A stretch of DNA of 64,000 nucleotides from Lachnospira rogosae (GTDB lineage: Bacteria > Bacillota > Clostridia > Lachnospirales > Lachnospiraceae), in NCBI RefSeq assembly GCF_040096455.1, contig NZ_JBBMER010000003.1, positions 124,001 to 188,000 on the forward strand, read 5' to 3'. The position numbers were made by a program, and so were the translations under genes. Of the stretch, positions 17,469-25,528 are shown piece after piece. How positions within the stretch are numbered: the stretch's first letter is position 1; each line of letters opens with the position of its first letter. A model generated the notes under the pieces. It saw nothing but the letters and a program-made list of their open reading frames with translations. It searched no databases and was not told the origin of the DNA.

Positions 17469-18568
17469 ATGGCAGCATACAAGGATGAGGCGAGGGGACA
17501 TGGTATGTCTCCTTCCACTACAACGATTGGACAGGTAAAAACAAAAGAAAGCTAAAGCGTGGCTTTCGGACGAGAAAGGAGGCATTGGAATACGAGCAGA
17601 AGTTTCTGCTGCAGCAGGCAACAAATCTGGATATGAGGTTTGCGGACTTTTACAAGCTGTATGAGGAAGATTTAAAGCCTAAGCTGAAGCTTAACACGTG
17701 GCGTACAAAGGATGTTATTTTTCAGAAGAAGTTGATTCCATATTTCAAGGACAAGAAGATGAATGAAATCAGTCCTGCGGATATTATCAAATGGCAGAAT
17801 GAGATGATCAAGAAGAGACAGGCAGACGGTAAGCCCTATAAGCCGACTTATCTGAAAACAATGCAGTCAGAGCTGTCAGCCATATTTAATCATGCGGTAC
17901 GCTTTTACAATCTGAGAGAAAATCCTGTAAAGAAGGCTGGGACGATTGGTAAAGGCAAAGCTGATGAGATGGATTTCTGGACAAAAGAAGAATATCTCAA
18001 GTTCATAGAATGTGTAAAAGACAAGCCAATATCTTATTATGCGTTCCAGATTCTTTACTGGTGCGGAATAAGGGAAGGTGAACTGCTTGCCCTGATACCG
18101 GCAGATATTGATTTTGAGAATAAGAAACTTCATATCACAAAGTCTTATCAGTATATCAATGGTGAAGATATCATCACAGATCCTAAGACGGAAAAGAGCA
18201 GAAGGGATGTTGTAATTCCTGATTTTCTGGTAGAAGAGTTAAGACAGTTTATCGGAATGCTGTATGGATATGGAAGAGATGACAGAATATTTCAGATTAC
18301 GAAGTCATATCTGCACCACGAGATGAGCAGGGGAGCTAAAGCGGCAGGAGTAAAGAGAATAAGAATTCATGATCTTAGGCATTCGCACATTTCTTTACTT
18401 ATTCGCCTGGGTTTTTCAGCGGTAGCCATTGGAAACAGGGTTGGACATGAGAGCCAGACAATCACATTTCATTATGCACATATGTTTCCGACAGAGCAGA
18501 TTGAGATGGCTGATAAGCTTAATGAAGAATTTGTGCCGGGGACAGGAAATGGAGGTGATATTCAGTGA
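17469..18568 (+). CDS. int: Tyrosine integrase, frameshifted near its N-terminus
   Basis: The expected start is ATG 17469 (after AAAGGAG), which reads MAAYKDEARG and then goes out of frame. In the next frame the sequence continues TWYVSFHYNDWTGKNKRK, exactly the usual N-terminal integrase DNA-binding fold. One base is missing in the G run at 17494-17497. From 17585 on, an intact frame (TTG start possible) encodes the core-binding SAM-like domain and the catalytic domain with Arg in CGIREGE, HDLRHSH, the GH of VGHESQ and Tyr in HYAHMF. Either the gene is inactive, the G tract is phase-variable or slips, or there is a sequence error. It would integrate element 1 behind guaA. Confidence 0.85.
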
Positions 18569-18939
18569 GTGGAGTTCATAAGAATCCGACAATCAGTTTT
18601 CGCATATCAGACTATGAAAGGCGTGAAATTGAAGCAAGAATCAAGGCAAGTGGAATGATGAAGAAAACATTTTTTACAAGATGCTGTATTTATGGTCGAA
18701 TCTGTGTTGTAGGTAAGAAAGAAACAGTATATATGCTGGTGCAGACGCTTGAGAAGATGCAGGCAGATATTCACAAAATGTATGATGAAATCATAGAAAC
18801 AGGACGGATAAAAGAAAAAGAATCACCAGTTGATGGTGAAGCTTATACAGATATTGAAGAATTGCAGCATGACTATCTTGCTATGATAAAAGCAGTTGTG
18901 GATATGCTGGATGGAGCAAAATACCTCTGGCAGAAATAG
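18565..18939 (+). CDS. MobC-like RHH mobilization accessory protein
   Basis: A 124-residue protein starting at GTG 18565, overlapping the int stop by 4 bp (GTGA) and preceded by GGAGGTGAT. The N-terminus (TISFRISDYERREIEARIKASGMMKKTFFTRCCI) is a ribbon-helix-helix of the type found in MobC/relaxosome and plasmid-mobilization proteins. The C-terminus is helical. It may bind the element's oriT or its own promoter. The specific role is inferred from context. Confidence 0.6.
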   Translation: MSGVHKNPTISFRISDYERREIEARIKASGMMKKTFFTRCCIYGRICVVGKKETVYMLVQTLEKMQADIHKMYDEIIETGRIKEKESPVDGEAYTDIEELQHDYLAMIKAVVDMLDGAKYLWQK

Positions 18940-19036
18940 TGGCTTTCCTGACGGCAATCGGGAAAGCCACGGCAGATAACAAAAGCGGGCTTCTGTTACC
19001 AAAACACCAATTAAAGTATAACAGCAGCCCACTTTT
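18939..19036 (+). other. Two consecutive long hairpins (terminator or regulatory RNA)
   Basis: GTGGCTTTCC (18939-18948) pairs perfectly with GGAAAGCCAC (18961-18970). AAAAGCGGGCTTCTGTTA (18981-18998) pairs with TAACAGCAGCCCACTTTT (19019-19036) with two mismatches. No long T tract follows. They separate the integration genes from the replication ATPase and could attenuate or terminate transcription. Confidence 0.55.
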
Positions 19037-19070
19037 GAGACAATGATTATTTACGAAAGTGAGGCAGACA

Positions 19071-20036
19071 GTGGAAACAAATACAGAATTAAAAATGATA
19101 CACCTCTCTGAGGTTGAATCACAGAAGATTAAATGGCTGTGGTATCCATTTATCCCTTATGGAAAGCTGTCAATAGTGCAGGGAGACCCCGGTGATGGGA
19201 AATCTACGCTGATACTAAATATTGCGGCAAAGCTATCAAGGGGAGAATGTATAGATGAAAATATGAATATTACTGAGCCTGTAAATGTAATATATCAAAC
19301 AGCAGAAGACGGACTTGCAGATACAGTCAAGCCAAGACTTGAAGCAGCAAATGCAGACTGTAGCAGAATATCAATCATAGATGAGTCTGATAGGAGCGTT
19401 AGTATGACGGATGACAGGATAGAGGAAGCCATAAAAAGAGAAAATGCGAAATTGTGCATATTTGATCCGATACAGGCTTATCTTGGCGGTGATACTGATA
19501 TGAACCGGGCAAATGAAGCCAGAGAAATGACGAAGAAGCTTGGAGGTATTGCTGAAAGAACAGGCTGTGCCATTGTTCTTATCGGTCATATGAATAAAGG
19601 CTCAGGAGCAAAGGCTGCTTACAGGGGAATGGGTTCCATTGATTTCTTTGCTGTGGCAAGGAGTGTAATGCTTGTTGGCAGAATAGAAGGGCAGAGTAAC
19701 CTCAGGGCAATGATACAGATAAAGAATAATCTTGCAGCATTTGGTCATCCAAAAGCATTTGAATTGGCAGAGGACGGATTTCATTGGTTAGGTGATTATG
19801 AAATTACTGCTGATGAAGTACTGGGCGGTATGGTGCCAAAGGCAAGTAAACTTGAGGTGGCAAAGCAATTTTTAAGAGAACGGGCAGAAAGAACACAGAA
19901 AATTTTAAGTACAGAGATTATAGAACTTGCAGCACAGGAAGGAATATCGAAAAGAACACTTGAGACAGCAAAGAAGGAACTAAAGATAAAGGCTGAGCGT
20001 TGCAATAATAACTGGTACTGGAATTTGAGAGCATAA
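19071..20036 (+). CDS. RepA-like AAA/RecA-fold replication ATPase
   Basis: A 321-residue ATPase with Walker A GDPGDGKST (about 38-46), Walker B-like CIFDPIQAYLGG, and GHMNKGSG plus the RSVMLVGR region typical of AAA_25/RepA-type hexameric helicases, then a C-terminal winged-helix-like tail. Such proteins occur in plasmids and integrative elements and probably unwind or initiate at the element's origin. GTG 19071 is favoured (AAGTGAGG at 6 bp); GTG 19059 is the longer option. A repeat-rich segment at 20041-20122 just downstream could be the origin. Confidence 0.7.
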   Translation: METNTELKMIHLSEVESQKIKWLWYPFIPYGKLSIVQGDPGDGKSTLILNIAAKLSRGECIDENMNITEPVNVIYQTAEDGLADTVKPRLEAANADCSRISIIDESDRSVSMTDDRIEEAIKRENAKLCIFDPIQAYLGGDTDMNRANEAREMTKKLGGIAERTGCAIVLIGHMNKGSGAKAAYRGMGSIDFFAVARSVMLVGRIEGQSNLRAMIQIKNNLAAFGHPKAFELAEDGFHWLGDYEITADEVLGGMVPKASKLEVAKQFLRERAERTQKILSTEIIELAAQEGISKRTLETAKKELKIKAERCNNNWYWNLRA

Positions 20037-20040
20037 AAAT

Positions 20041-20122
20041 CAACATCGCAACATTGCAAAGTGTCAGGTTTTGTAATCTTGAAGCTTGCAAGGTTGCAAA
20101 ATATATAGACCTTGCGATGTTG
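20041..20122. repeat. Inverted/direct repeat cluster, candidate replication origin
   Basis: CAACATCGCAA (20041-20051) is the exact reverse complement of TTGCGATGTTG (20112-20122). Between them lie further TTGCAA-type words, including CTTGCAAGGTTGCAA, which resembles CTTGCGATGTTGCGG in direct orientation. Position directly after the RepA-like gene suggests iterons or an autoregulatory or terminator structure. Confidence 0.5.
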
Positions 20123-20149
20123 CGGTCTTGAATAGAAAGGACAATTACG

Positions 20150-20521
20150 ATGACATTATTTGAAGAATTAGATGTTGAATATAAAGAAGTGGATGGGATT
20201 TTATATCCTCTTTTATCTGTAGATGAAGCAGAATACAATCTTACGGATATAGGAAAATATGGTCGGATGTGGCTTAGGTATATGAAAGAAAATAAACCTT
20301 CTGAGTATCGTCATATGGCACGAATGGGACAGCTTAGAAAGCAGGCAGAAGCAGTAAATGAAGAAGCATATGAGCGATTGGACAATATTGAAGCAGCATG
20401 GTTGAAAAAGCATATGACGGGTAAAAAGAAAACATTTATGGAGCAGCTGTATTTGCGGAATCAGGCAAGAGCGATGGCAGAAGAAATTGTGATAAATGAG
20501 AGTGTGTTTAAGTGCAGATGA
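20150..20521 (+). CDS. tnpV: TnpV family transposon-encoded protein
   Basis: A 123-residue protein of the TnpV family known from clostridial mobilizable elements such as Tn4451. It has the typical pattern VEYKEVDGILYPLL...IGKYGRMWLRYMKENKPSEYRHMARMG. Function is unknown, and it is not a transposase. GAAAGGAC precedes ATG 20150. A second, longer homologue lies at 37039 in element 2. Confidence 0.85.
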   Translation: MTLFEELDVEYKEVDGILYPLLSVDEAEYNLTDIGKYGRMWLRYMKENKPSEYRHMARMGQLRKQAEAVNEEAYERLDNIEAAWLKKHMTGKKKTFMEQLYLRNQARAMAEEIVINESVFKCR

Positions 20522-20555
20522 GGTTTAAAAGGCTGATGCAAAAACCCTCGGAGAG

Positions 20556-20626
20556 CCCCCGCAGTTTTGTCAGCATGACGAAACTGCTAGGGGGTTATCA
20601 TCTATGGCAGAGCCAAGATGATAACC
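20556..20626. other. Candidate oriT: two strong hairpins before the Mob relaxase
   Basis: CCCCCGCAGTTTTGTC (20556-20571) pairs with GACGAAACTGC-TA-GGGGG (20577-20594). Overlapping its right edge, GGTTATCATC (20593-20602) pairs perfectly with GATGATAACC (20617-20626). Hairpin pairs directly upstream of Pre/Mob relaxase genes are the usual place for the transfer origin. The nick site cannot be fixed by eye. Confidence 0.55.
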
Positions 20627-20671
20627 GCACTGCTCCGACAGAAAAATACGAATAAGAAAGGACAAATGCCT

Positions 20672-21889
20672 ATGGGAAATGTATCATACTCTGCTCATAT
20701 AAGCAATGGCAAGAGTGCGATAACAAGTAAAAAAGCACTTGCAGGAGTCGCAAAGCATAACCTGCGTAAATATAAATCTGCAGATTACAGCTCAGATAAC
20801 ATCAGGCTGATATATGGAACAACAGATTTGTTTCAGGATGTTAAGCAGGTATATCACAGAGAATTTGATGATGCGGTAAAGGAATATAACAGCAGACAGA
20901 AAAGAGAAGACAGAAAGATAAAGGATTACTTTGAACATGTTGCAGGTCTTAATCAGGATATGGCAGTTGAGATTATCTTTCAATGCGGGGACAAGAAATA
21001 CTGGGAAGAACATTGGAAAAATAAAGATTATATGTCTGAGGTATTTGATTATATTCTTGACTGCCTGCAAAAGCTACTGCCGGAGTTCAAGATTGCAAAT
21101 GCAGTCATACACTTTGATGAAGCCAGTCCGCATATGCATGTAGTAGGCGTTCCGGTATGGGAAGGAGCAAAGCGTGGCTTATCCAAGAAAGTATCAAAAA
21201 GAAATGTGTTTACACCACAAACATTATCAGTGATTCTTCAGGATAAACTGCGTGAAGAGGCAAGCTATGGTTTTGAATGTTATTTCAAGGAACAGCTGGC
21301 AGAGAAGAAAAAGGGTCGTAACCATGACTTGTCTGTGACAGAATATAAGGTAGCACAGGAGAGTAGGAAGCTTGCTGATATAAAACAGCAGAACAATGAA
21401 GAGCAGAAGAAAAATACTAAACTGAGAAGCAATAACGCAAGCATATCATATCAGATTGCTACACAGGAACAACGCCATAGCAGAAATCTGGATGTTATAG
21501 TTGCTGATGAGGACAGGCTGGAGACAGTCAGGAGTAGTATTAATGCAGCGGAAACGGAATATGCAAAATATGCTGATATGATTACGGATAAAAAGAATAA
21601 TCTGGAACTTCTTTCTTCTAAGGAAAGTGAACTGATTGAAAGAACAAAAATTGCAGAGAGTGTATTTGATATGTTCCGACAGAGTGGAACTGATGATGTC
21701 AGGGAGAAACTTATTGATGTGATGTATGAGAACCAGAAGCTTAGAGAAGAAAATACGACATTAAAGGAATTGCTGGAAAAGGCGTATGAGTTTATGAAGC
21801 AGTTTGTAATTGATGGGGTTAACTTGTTGGAGAGGTTTCTGGAGAGTGTTGGGAAGATGATTGATAAAGTTCCTAAAAGAACAAAATAA
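20672..21889 (+). CDS. mobV: Pre/Mob (MobV) relaxase
   Basis: A 405-residue relaxase that would nick the element at oriT and lead the strand into a recipient using a helper conjugation apparatus. The N-terminus (GNVSYSAHISNGKSAITSKK) and the metal-binding motif HFDEASPHMHVV (about 151-162) identify the Pre/Mob family. The C-terminal half is coiled coil (about 230-390). ATG 20672 is chosen for spacing from AAAGGA; ATG 20666 is 6 bp upstream. The lack of a type IV secretion system in the element implies it is mobilizable, not self-transmissible. Confidence 0.9.
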   Translation: MGNVSYSAHISNGKSAITSKKALAGVAKHNLRKYKSADYSSDNIRLIYGTTDLFQDVKQVYHREFDDAVKEYNSRQKREDRKIKDYFEHVAGLNQDMAVEIIFQCGDKKYWEEHWKNKDYMSEVFDYILDCLQKLLPEFKIANAVIHFDEASPHMHVVGVPVWEGAKRGLSKKVSKRNVFTPQTLSVILQDKLREEASYGFECYFKEQLAEKKKGRNHDLSVTEYKVAQESRKLADIKQQNNEEQKKNTKLRSNNASISYQIATQEQRHSRNLDVIVADEDRLETVRSSINAAETEYAKYADMITDKKNNLELLSSKESELIERTKIAESVFDMFRQSGTDDVREKLIDVMYENQKLREENTTLKELLEKAYEFMKQFVIDGVNLLERFLESVGKMIDKVPKRTK

Positions 21890-21914
21890 AAACATCTGTT
21901 CGTGCAACAAAGTA

Positions 21915-21943
21915 TTGACATTGACATACGAAGGAAGTATCAT
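21915..21943 (+). promoter_or_regulatory. Promoter with internal operator for the RHH-RM operon
   Basis: TTGACA (21915-21920), a 17-bp spacer and TATCAT (21938-21943) form a near-consensus sigma-A promoter. The spacer holds the inverted repeat ATAC-N7-GTAT (21926-21940), which overlaps the -10. This is a plausible operator for the RHH protein encoded next, which would make the operon autoregulated. Confidence 0.65.
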
Positions 21944-21972
21944 AAATTTATGAAGCAGGAGGAACAAATGAG

Positions 21973-22155
21973 ATGAGAAAATCAATTTCAATCAGTATAA
22001 GAGTGAGTGAAGAAGAATTAGATAAGTTTAAGGAAGCAGCAAGATTAGAAGCATATTCATCATATAGTGAGTTTATAAGAAGAACGGCATTAATAGAAGC
22101 TGCCAGAATAATTAAGGAAAACAATGAAGGAGAGGATACCCATGAACATAATTAG
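21973..22155 (+). CDS. Small ribbon-helix-helix protein, possible RM controller
   Basis: A 60-residue protein with an RHH fold (SISIRVSEEELDKFKEAARLEAYSSYSEFIRRTALIEAARI), similar to CopG/MobC/DUF1778-type proteins. It is translated from ATG 21973 after AGGAGG and overlaps the start of the restriction-modification fusion by 14 bp, so the two are translationally coupled. By analogy with C proteins of type II systems it may repress or time the RM gene, although C proteins are normally HTH. An antitoxin origin is possible, but no toxin is adjacent. Confidence 0.65.
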   Translation: MRKSISISIRVSEEELDKFKEAARLEAYSSYSEFIRRTALIEAARIIKENNEGEDTHEHN

Positions 22156-24160
22156 TTTGTTTAGTGGATGTGGTGGATTAGATTTAGGCTTTGAAAGAGC
22201 TGGGTTTAATATTCCTGTTGCAAATGAGTTTGATAAAACAATATGGGCGACATTTAAAGCCAATCATCCTAATACTCATCTGATTGAAGGTGATATAAGA
22301 CAGGTAACAAAAGAAGATATAGAACAGTTTATAAATGGAGAAGTTGACGGAATTATCGGTGGACCACCTTGTCAGTCGTGGTCTGAAGCAGGTTCATTAA
22401 AGGGAATTAAGGATGCCAGAGGACAGTTGTTCTTTGATTATATTAGAATACTAAAGGAATTCAAACCTAAGTTCTTTTTGGCAGAAAATGTAAGCGGAAT
22501 GTTGGCAAACAGACATTCAGAAGCGGTGCAGAATATTCTAAATCTTTTTGATGATGCAGGATATGATGTGTCATTTACCCTTGTAAATGCAAAGGATTAC
22601 GGAGTCGCAGAAGAAAGAAAGAGAGTATTTTATATAGGTTTCAGGAAGGATTTGAACATTGATTTTGGATTTCCTAAAGGTTCAACAAAGGATGATGATA
22701 AGAAAATCACTCTTCGTGATATTATATGGGATTTGCAAGATACAGCGGTTCCATCAGGAGAGAAAAATCATCATAATCCAGAAGCAATCAATAACAATGA
22801 ATACTATACTGGAGCATATTCGCCAATATTTATGAGTCGTAACAGGGTAAAAGCATGGGATGAACAGGCATTTACAGTTCAGGCATCAGGAAGACAATGT
22901 CAGCTTCATCCACAGGCACCTAAAATGGTTAAAGTGGCACAGAATGATTGCAGATTTGTAGAAGGAAAAGAACATCTTTATCGTCGAATGACAATTAGAG
23001 AGGTTGCCAGAGTACAGGGATTTCCGGATGATTTCAAATTTATATATGAGGATACTAATACAGCATATAAAATGATTGGTAATGCTGTTCCAGTTAACCT
23101 TGCATATGAAATAGCTGTTGCGATAAAGAAATACCTAGAAGGTAATGGTGCAGAGGTTGCTGTAGATAATGAGGTTATAGATGCAAAGGAGGTTAATGAG
23201 AAGAAAGTGAGTACAAAGAGTAATGATCAGGGTAGAGCATATGAGTATGCTTGGATAAAAACACTTTACAAGGCATTATGTGAGATGCGAAAAACTAGAA
23301 TAGTTGATAATTCTAGCTTGCATGCAAATGAAAAGGCATGGGCTCTTATGGATGAGGAAATGCAGCAGACATTTATGATATCAGCAGAATCAGCAATTGA
23401 TACAGTACTTGAAATGGAACCTAAAATGTCAGAAGGCAGTAGTGATGAATTGACATTAGAATTTCAGAAGGACGGAGCAGGCGTAAATGGTGATGTAAGA
23501 GATATTGTTATTAGAAGAGAAGATATTGAGTGGGAAATAGGATTAAGTATCAAACATAATCACGATGCCGTAAAACATAGCAGATTAAGTCATAAACTTG
23601 ATTTTGGTAAAGAATGGTTTGATATGCCTTGTAGTGATGCATATTGGGATGCGGTTCAACCAATATTTGATATGTTGAAGAATGAAAAGGATAACGGTTC
23701 AAGATGGTCTGAAATCAATGACAAAGACGAAGTAGTATATGTACCGTTATTACATGCTTTTATGGATGAGGTTAATAGAGCATATAAAGAAGATAAGAAT
23801 ATGCCACGTAAGATGATAGAATATCTTATTGGAATAGAGGATTACTATAAGGTTGTCAGCCGTGATAGTAAGCGTCTTACAATAATTCATACTTTTAATA
23901 TGCATGATACTTTAAATAAACCAAGTGAAAATAAGGTGTCGGCAATTACTGTTCCAGTAGTAGAGCTACCTACAAGACTTGTGGCACTTGAGTTTAAGCC
24001 AGGAAGCACTAATACAGTAGAAATGTTTTTGGATAATGGATGGCAATTAAGTTTCAGAATTCATAATGCAAGTACAAAGGTTGAACCAAGCTTAAAATTT
24101 GATGTACAGTTTATTGGTATGCCGACATCAGTGCTGAATATTGAATGTAAATGGAAATAA
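22142..24160 (+). CDS. HaeIII-like methyltransferase-endonuclease fusion
   Basis: A single 672-residue polypeptide. Residues 1-325 form a complete C5-cytosine methyltransferase closely resembling M.HaeIII: motif I LFSGCGGLDLGFE, catalytic GGPPCQSW, AENVSGM, EERKRVFYIGFR, the target region ending VQASGRQCQLHPQAP, and GNAVPVNLA. After a short linker, residues about 350-672 resemble the R.HaeIII family (DQGRAYEYAWIKTLYKAL start, WEIGLSIKHNHDAVKHSRLS, ending LNIECKWK). Predicted action: methylates and cleaves GGCC. Fusion of these two as M-R in one chain is unusual. AAGGAGAGG favours ATG 22142 over 22124. It is coupled to the RHH gene, and downstream cargo follows closely. Confidence 0.9.
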   Translation: MNIISLFSGCGGLDLGFERAGFNIPVANEFDKTIWATFKANHPNTHLIEGDIRQVTKEDIEQFINGEVDGIIGGPPCQSWSEAGSLKGIKDARGQLFFDYIRILKEFKPKFFLAENVSGMLANRHSEAVQNILNLFDDAGYDVSFTLVNAKDYGVAEERKRVFYIGFRKDLNIDFGFPKGSTKDDDKKITLRDIIWDLQDTAVPSGEKNHHNPEAINNNEYYTGAYSPIFMSRNRVKAWDEQAFTVQASGRQCQLHPQAPKMVKVAQNDCRFVEGKEHLYRRMTIREVARVQGFPDDFKFIYEDTNTAYKMIGNAVPVNLAYEIAVAIKKYLEGNGAEVAVDNEVIDAKEVNEKKVSTKSNDQGRAYEYAWIKTLYKALCEMRKTRIVDNSSLHANEKAWALMDEEMQQTFMISAESAIDTVLEMEPKMSEGSSDELTLEFQKDGAGVNGDVRDIVIRREDIEWEIGLSIKHNHDAVKHSRLSHKLDFGKEWFDMPCSDAYWDAVQPIFDMLKNEKDNGSRWSEINDKDEVVYVPLLHAFMDEVNRAYKEDKNMPRKMIEYLIGIEDYYKVVSRDSKRLTIIHTFNMHDTLNKPSENKVSAITVPVVELPTRLVALEFKPGSTNTVEMFLDNGWQLSFRIHNASTKVEPSLKFDVQFIGMPTSVLNIECKWK

Positions 24161-24173
24161 GGCGGTACAGACA

Positions 24174-24644
24174 TTGAGAAAAATGCTATTAAGTTTCAGA
24201 CCGGATGTTTATGAAAAAATAAAATCTGGTGTGAAGATATTTGAACACAGGAGAAATTTTCCAGACGAACCTATAATGGCATACATGTATGTCAGCTCAC
24301 CGGTGAAAGCAATCACCGGTGTTGTATACTTGGGTAAAAGGCATTGTCTATCTGACTGGATGGAAGACTATAAAGAAGATAGCAATGCCGTTACACGAAT
24401 AAAAGAATATATAGAAAAGTATCATTATAGGTATGCTATGGAAATAGATAGATTTCAGGAAACATCACAGATATCATTAGATGACTTAAGAGAAAATGTT
24501 CCGGGATTTGTAGCACCACAGATGTATATATATTTGGATGGTACAGAATTGTTGGAGTATATAGAGAGTAACTTAAAAATGATAGATTTGCAGGTAGAAC
24601 ACTCATTTGAAAGAATAGAGACTTGTCAGGTTTGTGTGCATTAA
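24174..24644 (+). CDS. ASCH/PUA-like fold protein
   Basis: A protein of about 156 residues with the ASCH-like pattern LLSFRPDVYEKIKSGVKIFEHRRNFPDEPIMAYMYVSSPV...ITGVVYLG, expected to form a PUA-superfamily beta barrel that binds RNA or modified nucleotides. The frame is open from 24141, overlapping the RM gene. The TTG at 24174 has AAGGCGG at good spacing, and ATG 24183 is an alternative. In defence islands ASCH/EVE/PUA-like proteins often accompany DNA-modification genes as readers. That role is inference here. Confidence 0.65.
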   Translation: MRKMLLSFRPDVYEKIKSGVKIFEHRRNFPDEPIMAYMYVSSPVKAITGVVYLGKRHCLSDWMEDYKEDSNAVTRIKEYIEKYHYRYAMEIDRFQETSQISLDDLRENVPGFVAPQMYIYLDGTELLEYIESNLKMIDLQVEHSFERIETCQVCVH

Positions 24645-24679
24645 TTAGGCATTGTTAGAGAGGGGTGAGTTAACGCTTT

Positions 24680-25528
24680 ATGGAATTTTTTTCGACAAGA
24701 AATAAGGTTTTAAGAGTAAATCCCAATGGGGTGAGAAGCACAAGCATGCAATTGAGAGAACGTATATGGAATGTATTTTATAAGGAAGAGTATGACTACT
24801 ATGATACATCGGAATATACATCTTACACAACGGGAATAGAAGATATGATGCTGGAAATGGGAATTAAATACGAATTTCCAGCAAATAAAATCTACAAAAA
24901 TGAAAATGCAGAAAAGTTGCATAAGTATGTGGTTCAATGTGAAGGTATATGGTATCGAATATATGATTTTATTGAAAAATATCTTAGATTGACTGATAGT
25001 GAAAAAACTCAAAGGCTGACGTTAGAATTTAATCGAATACTAGAAGAGGAGGTTGCTCCATACAGAATTTTAAATGGATTAGTTGTACCGATTATTGGTA
25101 AAAGTGAATTGAATTCAATAAGTGAAACAATTGACTTGGAATATGAATCTGTTAGTAAACATATGACAAAGGCATTAGAGTTATACTCTGATAGACAAAA
25201 ACCAGATTATGAAAATTCGGTAAAAGAATCAATAAGTAGTGTTGAAGCTATGTGCAGTATTATAACAGGTACTTCAGGTGGAACGGCAACATTAGGTAAT
25301 ACATTGAAAAAATTAAAGGAATGTGGAATTAATATACATCCAGCAATGGAAAATGCGTTTAAGCAGTTGTATGGGTATACATCTGATTCAGGTGGAATAA
25401 GACATGGAAGCATTGAATTTGTTAATGTGGCAAGTGAAGATGCTAAGTACATGTTGGTTTCATGCTCAGCTTTTGTAAACTATCTGATTGAAAAATGGAT
25501 AAAACTTAATGGAAGGAGAGATATTTAA
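24680..25528 (+). CDS. AbiJ-NTD4 / HEPN-like abortive infection protein
   Basis: A 282-residue protein. The N-terminus (FFSTRNKVLRVNPNGVRSTSMQLRERIWNVFY) resembles the AbiJ N-terminal domain family 4. The C-terminal half (SVKESISSVEAMCSIITG...TLGNTLKKL...HPAMENAFKQLYGYTSDSGGIRHGS...DAKYMLVSCSAFVNYL) is an all-helical AbiJ/HEPN-like region with a conserved GIRH. HEPN proteins are often RNases acting in abortive phage defence; whether this one is catalytic is unclear. Its stop overlaps the next start by 1 bp (TAATG), so it is translated together with the protease. Confidence 0.65.
   Translation: MEFFSTRNKVLRVNPNGVRSTSMQLRERIWNVFYKEEYDYYDTSEYTSYTTGIEDMMLEMGIKYEFPANKIYKNENAEKLHKYVVQCEGIWYRIYDFIEKYLRLTDSEKTQRLTLEFNRILEEEVAPYRILNGLVVPIIGKSELNSISETIDLEYESVSKHMTKALELYSDRQKPDYENSVKESISSVEAMCSIITGTSGGTATLGNTLKKLKECGINIHPAMENAFKQLYGYTSDSGGIRHGSIEFVNVASEDAKYMLVSCSAFVNYLIEKWIKLNGRRDI

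Noticed and set aside
17585..18568. TTG 17585 as the native integrase start
   Set aside because: In the same frame upstream, normal integrase N-terminal sequence continues back to 17498, and the ribosome binding site spacing at TTG is too short. A frameshifted longer gene explains this better.
20150..20521. TnpV proteins as transposases
   Set aside because: Despite the name, TnpV has no recombinase motifs; mobility is assigned to the tyrosine integrase and serine recombinases.
22142..24160. Assembly artefact joining two genes
   Set aside because: The reading frame is continuous through a plausible linker with no duplicated or low-quality-looking sequence, and codon use is even; I keep it as a true fusion, subject to read checks.
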